Shown: positions 34,487 through 44,021 of the stretch, one piece after another
How the letters are laid out: each line of letters opens with the position of its first letter
Numbering within the stretch: position 1 is the first letter of the stretch
Assembly (NCBI RefSeq): GCF_003367245.1
Contig: NZ_QRGR01000021.1
Coordinates: 1-64,000 of the forward strand
DNA: 64,000 nucleotides
Source of the DNA: Pontibacter diazotrophicus
Lineage (GTDB): Bacteria > Bacteroidota > Bacteroidia > Cytophagales > Hymenobacteraceae
Direction: 5' to 3'
The notes under the pieces: model-generated
Seen by the model: the letters and a program-made list of their open reading frames with translations, nothing else
Databases searched by the model: none
Told to the model about the DNA's origin: nothing
Translations under genes and position numbers: made by a program

Positions 34487-36004
34487 ATGATACTTTATTC
34501 GTGCACCGTGCTACCCAAAACTAAAACTATAAAAAGCCATTTAATCTTCTGTTTGTGGTTTGTGTGCCTCCTGCTGCTATCTGACCTAACTTTCGCCCAA
34601 CCTGCTACGCGCCAGCTGCGCCTGCAGGAGGTGATTGAGATGGCGCAGGAGCAGTCGGCGGTGGCACGACAGGTGGAAACGACGCGGGAAACCAGCTACT
34701 GGCAGTGGCGCAGCTTTAAGGCAGGCTATAAGCCCCAGCTAAGTATAGAAGGCATACTGCCCGACTTCCGCCGCACCATTAATCCGGTAACGCAACCAGA
34801 CGGCACCCTGGAGTTTAAGCCCGTGTCCAATAACTACTCCGAGGTGGGCCTGACGCTGGAGCAGGTAATCAGCCCAACGGGCGGCAGCATTTTCGTGACG
34901 TCGCTGATGCAGCGCTTCGATGACTTTGAAAGAACCCAGACCCGCTACAATGGCAACCCGGCTATCATCGGCTTCGAACAGCCCCTGTTTGCTTATAACA
35001 GGCTGCGCTGGGAAAGGCGCATTGAGCCGCTACGGTATGAAGAATCGCAGAGGCAGTACTTAGAAGACCGGGAGAAAATCGCCGTAACAGCGACCACCCT
35101 TTATTTCGACCTGCTGCTGGCACAGGTAAACCAGGATATAGCGGCCAAAAACCTGGCGAACAACGACACACTGTACCAGGTGGCGCAGGAGAAGTATAAA
35201 CTGGGTCGCCTCTCTAAAAACGACTTGCTCCAGCTGCGCCTTGCCGTGCTGAATGCAGGATTGGCGCAGGCACAGGCAACACTGGATGCACAAACTGCCC
35301 TGCTTGCCCTGCAAACCTATGTAGGCCTGCGCGACAGCCTGCAACTTCAGCTACAGGTGCCGGAAGATATCCCCTCAGCCGATGTGCAGGCCGCAATAGC
35401 TTTGTCAGAAGCCTACAAAAACAGGAAAGAAAACCTGAACTTCCAGCGCCGCTTGCTGGAGGCAGAAAGTGGCGTGGCCAAAGCAAAAGGTGACAACGGT
35501 TTCAATGCCAGCGTTTACGCAACCTTCGGCCTCACCAACCGCGGCGAGAACTGGAGAGACATTTACCAGCAGCCCGAGAACCAGCAGGGGGTGCAGATTG
35601 GGTTCAACATGCCGCTACTGGACTGGGGCCGCCAGCGCGCCAACTACAAAGTAGCGGCCCTGGACCGGAAACTGGTGCAGCACACGGTAGCGCAGGAAGA
35701 GGCAAGCTTTGAGCAGGCTGTTATCACGCAGGTAAACCAGTACAACATGCTCAAAAACCGCATAAAAGCCACCGCCGAAGCCGATGCCATTGCCCAGGAA
35801 CGCTACGACATCGCCAAAAGCATTTACCTGATTGGCCGCATCAGCATCACAGATCTGGGCATTGCCCTGACAGAGAAAGACCAGGCGCGCCGGGCATACA
35901 TTGCCTCGCTCAGTGAGTTCTGGGAAGCTTATTATAATCTCCGCCAGCTAACGCTCTTTGATTTTGAGAAGCAGGAAGTACTGACCATGAAAGAAGCAGA
36001 ATAG
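34487..36004 (+). CDS. TolC-family outer-membrane channel
   Basis: The 505-residue protein has a signal peptide (hydrophobic 17-33, FAQ cleavage) and the TolC pattern of two homologous halves, each with long heptad-rich helices and short barrel strands (GFEQPLFAYNRLRWERRIEP, VGIGF-like GVQIGFNMPLLDWGRQRANY). It forms the outer-membrane exit duct for the adaptor and permeases of this operon. It is 121 bp after the adaptor gene. Confidence 0.9.
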   Translation: MILYSCTVLPKTKTIKSHLIFCLWFVCLLLLSDLTFAQPATRQLRLQEVIEMAQEQSAVARQVETTRETSYWQWRSFKAGYKPQLSIEGILPDFRRTINPVTQPDGTLEFKPVSNNYSEVGLTLEQVISPTGGSIFVTSLMQRFDDFERTQTRYNGNPAIIGFEQPLFAYNRLRWERRIEPLRYEESQRQYLEDREKIAVTATTLYFDLLLAQVNQDIAAKNLANNDTLYQVAQEKYKLGRLSKNDLLQLRLAVLNAGLAQAQATLDAQTALLALQTYVGLRDSLQLQLQVPEDIPSADVQAAIALSEAYKNRKENLNFQRRLLEAESGVAKAKGDNGFNASVYATFGLTNRGENWRDIYQQPENQQGVQIGFNMPLLDWGRQRANYKVAALDRKLVQHTVAQEEASFEQAVITQVNQYNMLKNRIKATAEADAIAQERYDIAKSIYLIGRISITDLGIALTEKDQARRAYIASLSEFWEAYYNLRQLTLFDFEKQEVLTMKEAE

Positions 36005-36041
36005 ATTTTAAAGCAATATATTAGAACTAAGAAATAAGACG

Positions 36042-36740
36042 ATGATAACGCTAAAAAATATCGAGAAAGTCTACCAGACAAAGTCCATCGAAACGGTAGC
36101 CTTGCAAAACGTGAACCTGACGGTTCCACAGGGGGAGTTCCTCTCCATCATGGGCCCATCGGGTTGCGGCAAAAGTACGCTCCTCAACATCATGGGGCTG
36201 CTGGATGTGCCCAGCAGCGGCACCGTGGAAATTGGGGGGAAGCTTATTACCTCTTACAAAGACAAAGAACTGGCGCACCTCCGCAACGAGAAAATAGGCT
36301 TCGTTTTCCAGAGCTACCACCTGATCCAGGATTTGAGCGTGCTGGACAATGTGGAACTGCCCCTCCTCTACCGCCCCCATGTGTCAGCCGCTGATCGCCG
36401 GAAGCGGGCGCAGGTAGCGCTGGAGAAAGTGGGCCTCAGCTCCCGCACGGGCCACTACCCAAGCCAGCTATCGGGCGGGCAGCGCCAGCGGGTGGCCATT
36501 GCCCGCGCCCTTATTGGCATGCCGGAAATCATCCTGGCCGATGAGCCGACCGGTAACCTGGACTCCGTCATGGGCGAGGAAATCATGCAGATCCTCCTGG
36601 ACCTGAACCGCCAGGAGTTTACCACCATCGTGATGGTGACACACGATGAGCAGATGGCCCAGAAAACAGAGCGCCTGGTGCGGTTCTTCGACGGGCAGCA
36701 GGTATCTGACGCTAAACTGTACGACTTCCAAAAAGCCTAA
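36042..36740 (+). CDS. MacB/LolD-type ABC transporter ATPase
   Basis: The 232-residue protein is a single ABC ATPase domain: Walker A GPSGCGKST at 38-46, Q-loop in VFQSYHLIQ, signature LSGGQRQRVAIARAL, Walker B IILADEPTG and the switch His in VTHDEQ. This group energises FtsX/MacB-type permeases. It starts 37 bp after the TolC stop and is followed 4 bp later by the first permease. Confidence 0.95.
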   Translation: MITLKNIEKVYQTKSIETVALQNVNLTVPQGEFLSIMGPSGCGKSTLLNIMGLLDVPSSGTVEIGGKLITSYKDKELAHLRNEKIGFVFQSYHLIQDLSVLDNVELPLLYRPHVSAADRRKRAQVALEKVGLSSRTGHYPSQLSGGQRQRVAIARALIGMPEIILADEPTGNLDSVMGEEIMQILLDLNRQEFTTIVMVTHDEQMAQKTERLVRFFDGQQVSDAKLYDFQKA

Positions 36741-36744
36741 AGTC

Positions 36745-37986
36745 ATGTTGAAGAACTATATAAAAATAGCCTGGAAGGTGCTCTTGCGGCGCAAGTTCTT
36801 TACTTTCATCAGCCTCTTCGGTATCAGCTTTACCCTGATGGTACTCATGGTGGTGACCGCCCTCTTCGACCATACCTTCGGACCGCAGATGCCGGAGCAG
36901 AAAACAGACGAACTGCTTTTCGTGAACATCATGCGCGAACAGCGGGATGGCGGCTTTATGAGCAGTGGCCCACCCAGTTACTACTTCCTCAACCGCTACG
37001 TGCACACTTTAGAGACTCCTGAGAACGTATCTATCAATTCCGTATTTGTTACTGTTAACAGTTATGTGAACAATAAAAAGCTGGCACTCGACATTAAATT
37101 TACGGATGCGCAGTTCTGGCAAATCCTGGATTTCAACTTCCTGGAAGGCAAGCCATTCGGGAAGCAGGAAGTAGCGTATGCCAGCCGCGTAGCCGTGATC
37201 AACGAAAACACACGACGGCAATACTTCGGCACAGGCGAGGCCATAGGGCAAGAGATTGAAGTAGACCAGGTGAATTACAAAGTAGTGGGAGTGGTAGAAG
37301 ATGTACCCGTACTACGGTTGCATTCTTACGCTGACATATGGGTGCCGATTACCCTTCGTAGCCAGGAATTTAAGAACACCGGTCTGAGAGGCACTTATTT
37401 CGCCACGATAAAAGCACGGCAGGCAGCAGACATTCCGGGCATAAAGAACGAATATGCACATATGATGCAAGAGGTAGAGCGACAGAACCCGGAAAAAGGA
37501 ACAGCACTTCACTCTTTCCCTGACTCTATTCTCGAAAGCTTTGCCCGTACCCTATTGGGAAAAGGCCGGGAAGGCAAGCTTGGGTTGCTCTACGTTATAC
37601 TGACTGGCATCACGCTGCTTTTCATGCTGCTGCCCACCATCAACCTTATCAACATAAACATCAGCCGCATCATGGAACGGTCCTCTGAAATTGGGGTCCG
37701 GAAAGCTTTTGGTGCCTCGTCCAACACCATCATTGGGCAGTTTGTCGTCGAAAATGTCTTCCTGACGCTGATAGGCGGTTTGTTCGGCTTTGCGCTGTCA
37801 GCCCTGGTCCTTGAAATGATAAACGACAGCCGCCTCATCGCTTATGCAGACCTGAGCCTTAACCTGCGGGTATTTGCGTGGGGATTGCTGCTCTGCCTGA
37901 TTTTTGGTCTTATCTCCGGGGTTTACCCGGCCTTTAAAATGTCACGTTTACACGCCGTAGAGGCACTGAAAGGAGGATCCAAATGA
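36745..37986 (+). CDS. FtsX/MacB-type ABC permease 1
   Basis: The ATG at 36745 (MLKNYIKIAWKVLLRRK) is chosen; the longer frame would overlap the ATPase by 95 nt. The 413-residue protein has one N-terminal helix, a large MacB-like periplasmic domain and three C-terminal helices with the FtsX motif ISRIMERSSEIGVRKAFGA. It works with the ATPase by mechanotransmission. Its stop overlaps the next start (ATGA). Confidence 0.92.
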   Translation: MLKNYIKIAWKVLLRRKFFTFISLFGISFTLMVLMVVTALFDHTFGPQMPEQKTDELLFVNIMREQRDGGFMSSGPPSYYFLNRYVHTLETPENVSINSVFVTVNSYVNNKKLALDIKFTDAQFWQILDFNFLEGKPFGKQEVAYASRVAVINENTRRQYFGTGEAIGQEIEVDQVNYKVVGVVEDVPVLRLHSYADIWVPITLRSQEFKNTGLRGTYFATIKARQAADIPGIKNEYAHMMQEVERQNPEKGTALHSFPDSILESFARTLLGKGREGKLGLLYVILTGITLLFMLLPTINLININISRIMERSSEIGVRKAFGASSNTIIGQFVVENVFLTLIGGLFGFALSALVLEMINDSRLIAYADLSLNLRVFAWGLLLCLIFGLISGVYPAFKMSRLHAVEALKGGSK

Positions 37987-39164
37987 TACGCCATCTGCTT
38001 AAACTAATGTGGAACCGGAAGAAGAGCAACTTCCTGCTGATAACTGAAATTTTCTTTTCCTTTCTGGTACTGTTCGGGGTGATGAGCCTGGTCATATACA
38101 ATTACCTCAACTACACAAAGCCACTAGGCTACGATTATGAAAATGTGTGGCATATTTCGCTACGCCCTAATTCTGACTCTACCGCCCAGAACCGCCTGGT
38201 TCAGGAGCAACTGCTTCAGCGGATTCGTGGCTTCCAACAGGTAGAAGCTGCTTCCTACTCTAACAGTAATGTTCCCTTTGCCTTCAGCCAGATGGGAATG
38301 AGCCTTTCGTATGGCAACGCCAAAGATGTGCAGACGAATGCATTTGATGCGCAGGACGATTTAAAGGATGTGCTGCGGCTCCAGGTGCGGGAAGGCAGAT
38401 GGTTCGGCCCTCAGGATGACGCCTCCACACACAAACCGGTTGTGATAAACGGGATGTTGAAACAGAAGCTGTTTGGGGAGGAGGACGCCTTAGGGAAGCT
38501 CATTCCCGTTGATGACTCTACCCATTACAAGGTTGTTGGGGTGATGGATTATTACCGGGCTTACAGTGAATACGATGCCGATGCGCCTGCCTACTTTTCC
38601 CGCATCAACCTCCAGGAAAACAACAACCATTTATGGGGCAGCCTTTTACTACGGGTAAAGCCGGGCACGGGCGTGGCCTTTGAGGAGAAGATGATGAAGG
38701 AGCTCTCCGGTATCGCCAAAGACTGGACCATGGAAGTAGCCACGCTGGAGACGATGCGCCAGAGCAAAGTCAGGCTCACGCTGGTTCCGATGATCGCGCT
38801 GGGACTGGTTTGCGGCTTTCTGATTTTCAATGTTGCCCTCGGCCTGTTTGGGGTGCTGTGGTACAACATCAACAAACGCACTTCTGAGATTGGTTTACGG
38901 CGTGCCATGGGTGCCACGGCTGGGCAGATCTATAAACAGTTTCTGGGAGAAATACTCGTCGTGACTACGTTTGGTCTTCTACTGGGTTGTTTCTTTGCCG
39001 GACAGTTCCCACTGTTGGGGGTATTTGAGCTGTCCCCGGAGGTATATGTGACCGCTATACTCATTGCCGTGGCACTTATCTACATCCTGGTTATCAGCTG
39101 CGCCCTCTATCCCAGCAGGCAGGCGGCAGCCATACACCCGGCTACCGCCTTGCACGAAGAGTAA
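37983..39164 (+). CDS. FtsX/MacB-type ABC permease 2
   Basis: The 393-residue protein has the same layout as the preceding permease: an N-terminal helix, a periplasmic domain and three C-terminal helices with NKRTSEIGLRRAMGATAGQI. The two diverged permeases probably form a heterodimer, unlike homodimeric MacB. A hairpin at 39173 follows before the regulator gene. Confidence 0.92.
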   Translation: MIRHLLKLMWNRKKSNFLLITEIFFSFLVLFGVMSLVIYNYLNYTKPLGYDYENVWHISLRPNSDSTAQNRLVQEQLLQRIRGFQQVEAASYSNSNVPFAFSQMGMSLSYGNAKDVQTNAFDAQDDLKDVLRLQVREGRWFGPQDDASTHKPVVINGMLKQKLFGEEDALGKLIPVDDSTHYKVVGVMDYYRAYSEYDADAPAYFSRINLQENNNHLWGSLLLRVKPGTGVAFEEKMMKELSGIAKDWTMEVATLETMRQSKVRLTLVPMIALGLVCGFLIFNVALGLFGVLWYNINKRTSEIGLRRAMGATAGQIYKQFLGEILVVTTFGLLLGCFFAGQFPLLGVFELSPEVYVTAILIAVALIYILVISCALYPSRQAAAIHPATALHEE

Positions 39165-39172
39165 AAAAAATT

Positions 39173-39205
39173 AAACCTGGGTGGCTTCAAAAGCCATCCA
39201 GGTTT
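39173..39205 (+). terminator. Terminator or attenuator between permease and regulator genes
   Basis: AAACCTGGGTGGCTT and AAGCCATCCAGGTTT pair with one mismatch around a 3-nt loop. It may lower regulator expression relative to the transporter genes. Confidence 0.6.
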
Positions 39206-39254
39206 ACTCCTTTCTACAAAACACCTATATTTATATACTGTACCCTGACACCTC

Positions 39255-40634
39255 ATGATCCTCATAATAGACGACGATATTGCCGTACGCGCCTCTCTAA
39301 ACCTTTTGCTCAAGCAGAAAGGCTTTAAAACCAAAGAGGCAGCCTCACCGAAAGAGGCGTTGGAACTGGCGCAGCTCCACCAGTTCCAGCTCGTGATCAT
39401 GGACATGAACTTCTCTATTGAAACCACCGGCCAAGATGGACTGCAGCTACTGGAACAGTTTAAGAAGCTGATGCCGGCGGTGCCGGTTATCCTCATCACG
39501 GGCTGGGGCTCCATCAACCTGGCAGTCGAAGGTATGCGTGCCGGTGCCGCCGATTTCATCACCAAACCCTGGAGCAACGATTACCTGCTGCAGTCGGTGC
39601 GCACAGCGCTCAGCCTGTCGGAGGAGGCTGCTGATGCAGATGATGCCCTGACACGCAAAAAGCTGGACCAGCAGTATGATTTAAGCTTTATTGTAGGCCA
39701 GGACCAGGAGTTGCTGAAGATACTGAAGAAGGTTGGCCAGATTGGCCCTACTGATGCTTCTGTCCTGATTGAAGGCGAAAGTGGCACCGGAAAAGAACTG
39801 ATTGCAGAGGCCGTGCACCGCAACAGCCTCCGCAAAAGTCAGCCCTTTGTAAAAGTGAACCTAGGCGGCATATCCTCTTCCCTCTTCGAAAGTGAGATGT
39901 TCGGCCACAGGCGCGGTGCTTTCACCGATGCCAAGGCCGACCGTGTGGGCCGTTTTGAGATGGCCAACAAAGGCACCATTTTCCTGGATGAGATAGGGGA
40001 ACTGGACCTGAGCAGCCAAGTAAAGCTGCTGCGTGTGCTGCAGGACCGGACCTATGAAGTACTGGGCGACAGCAAATCCCGGAAACTCGACATCCGGGTG
40101 GTGTGCGCCACCAACCGCAACCTGGAGCAACTGGTGGAAGAGGGCAAGTTCCGGGAAGACCTGTTCTACCGCATCAACCTGATAAAAGTACGGCTTCCCG
40201 CCTTGCGGGAGCGCTCTGATGACATACCGCTGCTGGTACAGTACTTTGTGGGCAACCTGAAAAAAGTATACCATCGCCCGGAGCTACAGGTGAGCACCCG
40301 TGCCCTGCAATGGCTGAAAGAACTGGCGCTGCCGGGAAATATCAGGGAGTTGAAGAACCTGGTGGAGCGCACGGTGCTGGTGGCTGAAAGTGATATGCTG
40401 GAGGCAGAGGATTTCCAGGCGCAGGCGCAACAGAGCCCTGCCAAACCGGGTGATAAAACGCTTCCTGCCGTGGGCACCATGACGCTGGAGCAGATGGAGG
40501 CTTCGATGATTAAGAAGTCGATGGACTTTTACCACAACAACATCAGCAAAGTAGCCAGGGCACTGGGCTTAAGCCGTGCCGCCCTGTACCGCCGCCTCGA
40601 CAAATTCAAAATCCCCTATGACCCTGCGGACTAA
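39255..40634 (+). CDS. Sigma-54-dependent response regulator (NtrC family)
   Basis: The 459-residue protein has a receiver domain (1-115) with acidic cluster DDD at 6-8 and phospho-acceptor Asp50, an AAA+ domain (about 140-375) with Walker A GESGTGKE, the sigma-54 contact loop written GAFTDA rather than GAFTGA, Walker B TIFLDEIG, and a Fis-type helix-turn-helix at the end (VARALGLSRAALYRRLDKF). It should activate the sigma-54-like promoter of the efflux operon when phosphorylated. The kinase gene overlaps its 3' end. Confidence 0.93.
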   Translation: MILIIDDDIAVRASLNLLLKQKGFKTKEAASPKEALELAQLHQFQLVIMDMNFSIETTGQDGLQLLEQFKKLMPAVPVILITGWGSINLAVEGMRAGAADFITKPWSNDYLLQSVRTALSLSEEAADADDALTRKKLDQQYDLSFIVGQDQELLKILKKVGQIGPTDASVLIEGESGTGKELIAEAVHRNSLRKSQPFVKVNLGGISSSLFESEMFGHRRGAFTDAKADRVGRFEMANKGTIFLDEIGELDLSSQVKLLRVLQDRTYEVLGDSKSRKLDIRVVCATNRNLEQLVEEGKFREDLFYRINLIKVRLPALRERSDDIPLLVQYFVGNLKKVYHRPELQVSTRALQWLKELALPGNIRELKNLVERTVLVAESDMLEAEDFQAQAQQSPAKPGDKTLPAVGTMTLEQMEASMIKKSMDFYHNNISKVARALGLSRAALYRRLDKFKIPYDPAD

Positions 40635-41925
40635 ATTTCTGCTGTTTGCCGCATTCGTGCACACCCTGCTGGGGATAATGGCCTGGTACCTCTTGCAGGA
40701 AAACAAATTCCTCTTCCTGGGGATGGAGCTGGTTATACTAATCTCGGTGCTGGTGACGGTGCAGTTATACTATGCATTCTTTAAGCCGCTAAAACTTATA
40801 AGAGCAGGGATAGAAGCTATCCGGGACAAGGACTTCTCTACAAAATTCATGGCAGTGGGCCAGCAGGACATGGACGAACTGGTAGTTGTGTACAACCGCA
40901 TGATAGACCAGTTGCGAAAGGAACGTGTGGGGCAGGCAGAAAAACATTTCTTACTGGAGAAGCTGATACAGGCCTCCCCTGCCGGCATTATTCTGTTGGG
41001 CTTCGATAACCAGGTAGAAAGCGTGAACCCGGCGGCAGAGCGTTTTCTGCAGCACAAAGCACAGGTTCTGCTGGGGAAACACGTAAGCCAGTTGCCGCAG
41101 AACTGGGCAAAGGAGTTAGTGCACCTTTCTTCCGGCCAGTCCACCACCTTCCGCCTGCATGGCACCTGGACCTATCGCTGCCACCGCGCCCACTTCCTGG
41201 ACCGTGGTTTTCAGCATTACTTTATCCTGATAGAGGAACTAACGGAGGCCATTCTCCAAAATGAGCGACAGGCTTACGAGAAGGTTATCCGGGTGATGTC
41301 GCATGAAGTAAACAACACCACCGGGGCCATCAACTCCATATTAGACTCTTTGCAGTACTATACGCCCCAGCTGGAGCCGGAGCACCAGCCTGATTTTGAG
41401 CATGTGCTGCAGGTAGCCATCGACCGTAACGCCAACCTGAGCCGTTTTATGGCCAACTTTGCGGAAGTTGTGCGCCTGCCTCAGCCAAAAAAGGCTCCCA
41501 AAGATTTACATACTCTCCTGCAGAGGCTGCAGCGCCTGCTGCAACCGCAACTGGAGAAGCGCCACATCAGCTGCACCTGGCAGCTAGCGTCACAGCCCCT
41601 TGTCATTCCGATAGATGAGCAGCAGATGGAGCAGGTAGTGCTTAATATTCTGAAGAACGCCATGGAGGCTATAGGAGAGGAAGGGGAAATCAGCATCCGG
41701 ACGCAGCTCAACCCGCCACAGCTATCCATCACAGACAACGGCGAGGGAATCCCCCATGAGGTGCAGCAGCATCTTTTTACACCCTTTTACACAACCAAAA
41801 ACAATGGCCAGGGCATTGGCCTTACAATGGTGCGCGATATCCTCGTTAACCACGGCTTTACCTTCTCCTTAAGCTCTGAGGCAGGCCTCACCAGCTTCAC
41901 CGTTAAACTGCAGCCTTTAGCCTGA
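40618..41925 (+). CDS. Sensor histidine kinase (NtrY-like) partnered with the regulator
   Basis: The ATG at 40618 overlaps the regulator by 17 nt; a further upstream start would only add shadow sequence. The 435-residue protein has two membrane helices (about 5-23 and 29-52) with almost no periplasmic loop, a HAMP-like linker, a PAS-like domain (about 110-205), the H box MSHEVNNT, N box NILKNAMEAI and G boxes DNGEGI and GQGIGLTM. The short loop suggests sensing within the membrane or cytoplasm. Confidence 0.92.
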   Translation: MTLRTKFLLFAAFVHTLLGIMAWYLLQENKFLFLGMELVILISVLVTVQLYYAFFKPLKLIRAGIEAIRDKDFSTKFMAVGQQDMDELVVVYNRMIDQLRKERVGQAEKHFLLEKLIQASPAGIILLGFDNQVESVNPAAERFLQHKAQVLLGKHVSQLPQNWAKELVHLSSGQSTTFRLHGTWTYRCHRAHFLDRGFQHYFILIEELTEAILQNERQAYEKVIRVMSHEVNNTTGAINSILDSLQYYTPQLEPEHQPDFEHVLQVAIDRNANLSRFMANFAEVVRLPQPKKAPKDLHTLLQRLQRLLQPQLEKRHISCTWQLASQPLVIPIDEQQMEQVVLNILKNAMEAIGEEGEISIRTQLNPPQLSITDNGEGIPHEVQQHLFTPFYTTKNNGQGIGLTMVRDILVNHGFTFSLSSEAGLTSFTVKLQPLA

Positions 41926-42208
41926 AGCGGGCTTTTTTCATCGAATCATTAACTATGACAATTTAGTGAAAAAGCACCATTTTTGTGCACTTTTCCGCTT
42001 CACACATAACAACCATTTATTTAACAACTCCACTTTTTTTTTATCATATACCTTCAAACCCTTTTAAACTATTGGCAAAAGTATAAATATTCAGACCAAT
42101 ACATGAAAATTTGCAAGTTTGTAAACTTTTTGTAAATTTTTCCGTAGCACGACCATACAAGTTATATTTTTATTCCTTACATTAGACCTATAGTTAGCAC
42201 CCAAGGTC

Positions 42209-42430
42209 ATGGAATATAACATCATAATCGCCCCGACATTAGAAATATTAGCATCAGAAGTAGCAGGTTTTATCCCGCAAGGCTGGAAATTAAAAGGAGC
42301 TATTCTGGAGCATATGAACGGTTACGCGCAACAAATTGTGCGTCACCCGAAAGACAGTATCCGCCTGTTGCAGCAACAGCACCAGCAGCAGACTGCTGTC
42401 AAACAGCGCCGCACCAGATGGATTGAATAG
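42209..42430 (+). CDS. Small DUF1737-like protein
   Basis: The 73-residue protein begins MEYNIIIAPTLEILASEV followed by GFIPQGWKLKGAI, the pattern of short DUF1737-type proteins (x-V-x3-W near the centre), and ends in a Gln-rich basic tail. It is cytoplasmic. Function unknown. Preceded by 280 bp of AT-rich DNA and followed by a strong terminator. Confidence 0.65.
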   Translation: MEYNIIIAPTLEILASEVAGFIPQGWKLKGAILEHMNGYAQQIVRHPKDSIRLLQQQHQQQTAVKQRRTRWIE

Positions 42431-42472
42431 ATAGCTGCTTCTCTTAGTTTTAAAACGTTTCATTTTATCCTT

Positions 42473-42524
42473 AAGAAAGGCCACCTTCATATACATGCAC
42501 AAGTATATGAAGGTGGCCTTTCTT
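42473..42524. terminator. Strong bidirectional terminator
   Basis: A perfect 22-bp stem (arms 42473-42494 and 42503-42524, with GGCCACCTTCATA in the left arm) and an 8-nt loop. It separates the small gene from the convergent lipoprotein gene. Confidence 0.85.
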
Positions 42525-42632
42525 ATGGATGAATAGGGTGAAGGGCTGTTCCTACTTCACATTCTCTTCTTATAGAGTATGAAGAAGGAACACGTATCTC
42601 TTTTATCTCAGAGTATTTTTAAGTATTGAACT

Positions 42633-43106
42633 CTATTCCTGCCTGATAAATCTGTAAATATACACCCCTTTCGCAGATGTTTCTTCTCCGGAACCATCAT
42701 CGTAGCTGGCCCACTGGATCTCATTCATCCAAACCATCGAGTCTGCCGACATATGGAGGATATCATAGCCAACAGATGTTTTCCCGGTTTGCGAAAGGTA
42801 TATGTAGTTTTCATTATCCTGTTTAGGAAACGTATATACCCATGTATCAACGCCTTCCACACCAGGATGGCTTATATCAACATTGTTTCCCTTAAAATTA
42901 AATCGTACATCTACATCGGCTGAATCGGCATACACCACATTGCCGTCTAAATCATAATATTCCTCTGAGGTAAAGTTGTTAGACCACTGTCCTTTAACTA
43001 ACTGAGCTATGGCAGGCTCAGGAGTGGGCACAGCAGGATCGTCATCATCGTTACAGCCTGTTAAAAACAGAGCCATGAGACAGGGTACTAATAAGAGTTT
43101 TTTCAT
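42633..43106 (-). CDS. Lipocalin-like hypothetical lipoprotein
   Basis: The 157-residue protein has a lipoprotein signal (lipobox LTGC) followed by an Asp/Pro-rich linker. The rest begins with VKGQWSN, as in Bacteroidota lipocalin-like lipoproteins, and is a run of predicted beta strands ending in IYRFIRQE. Exported and anchored; ligand unknown. Confidence 0.7.
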   Translation of the reverse strand: MKKLLLVPCLMALFLTGCNDDDDPAVPTPEPAIAQLVKGQWSNNFTSEEYYDLDGNVVYADSADVDVRFNFKGNNVDISHPGVEGVDTWVYTFPKQDNENYIYLSQTGKTSVGYDILHMSADSMVWMNEIQWASYDDGSGEETSAKGVYIYRFIRQE

Positions 43107-43835
43107 TGGTTAAAAAATGTGTTGAGTGAAAAATAATCTTTAAGACAGACAAAATCCCTAATTCGATTGGTGTGTACGAAGACTATTACATTAAAGATTC
43201 TACATCTTTGATATTTAATATTAAACCCTTCTTATATAGTTATAGTCATTCATTTTACACCACTCCTTTCAATCAGAATGTTTATTTTAATAAACACGTG
43301 CTTTCTTAAGCAGACCAGCCAGGTCCTGGAAGTAAAAGTGAAAGCCTCAAAAGAACTGGGAAGCCTATCTAAATTTTACATTAACACGTAAGAAGCTATC
43401 TCTTTCTCCTTAATACATTGACAGGTGATTATTATTTGATGGCATAACGAAGAGCATACACACAAAATGGCTTCATGGTTTCAATGTTTATAAGCATCAG
43501 ACATCCCTTCAAAAGAAATGTCTTCTTTGTTACATTAACATCAGGAGCATATTTTTTCAGCCATCACACAAAGAATCATTACACATTAATTATCAGCCAC
43601 ATATACCAAAATAAACAAATTCAAACAGCAGAAGAACCGGCTTATCAAAATAACCTATTGCCGTCCGGAAGCAATGCATAAACAGTTCTATTGATAATAA
43701 AATCAGCGCCGCAGCCAAAACAAATAACTTTTTTGGTTACAAAGTATCTTTTTTGGCTATAATAAGTATATATGAATTAAGCAATTTATAACACTAAGCA
43801 CATTGGTTTTTATTAGTGAAGTAAGAACCTTACTA

Positions 43836-43971
43836 AGAGCATGTTTAATTTTTTTGAAAGCGAAAATAAGTGATTACAGGTTCTGGCAAGGCTCATTTTG
43901 AGTGTAATAGCAGCAGTCAGGTTCTGTAAGCGCACATTTGTAGTCCGAAAGATAAATTTTAAACATGCTCT
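43836..43971. mobile_element. MITE-like element with 13-bp terminal inverted repeats
   Basis: AGAGCATGTTTAA at 43836-43848 is the exact reverse complement of 43959-43971. The 110-bp interior codes for nothing recognisable. The ends resemble those of IS-family elements. No clear target duplication is seen (left flank ACTA, right flank GAAG), so it may be old. Confidence 0.5.
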
Positions 43972-43993
43972 GAAGATGAAAAAATCTTCAGAG
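43968..43993. promoter_or_regulatory. Leader hairpin before wza-like gene
   Basis: CTCTGAAGAT and ATCTTCAGAG form a perfect 10-bp stem with a 6-nt loop, 28 bp before the start codon. There is no T-run, so it is more likely an mRNA leader structure than a terminator. Confidence 0.45.
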
Positions 43994-44021
43994 TCACGTA
44001 AGTCACCCTTAATAAATAAAC

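Larger units (their letters stand above)
43107..44021. other. AT-rich intergenic region before the exopolysaccharide operon
   Basis: About 900 bp with no credible gene. Contains a MITE-like 136-bp element and a hairpin just before the first exopolysaccharide gene. The operon promoter should be here, but no clear box was found. Confidence 0.55.
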
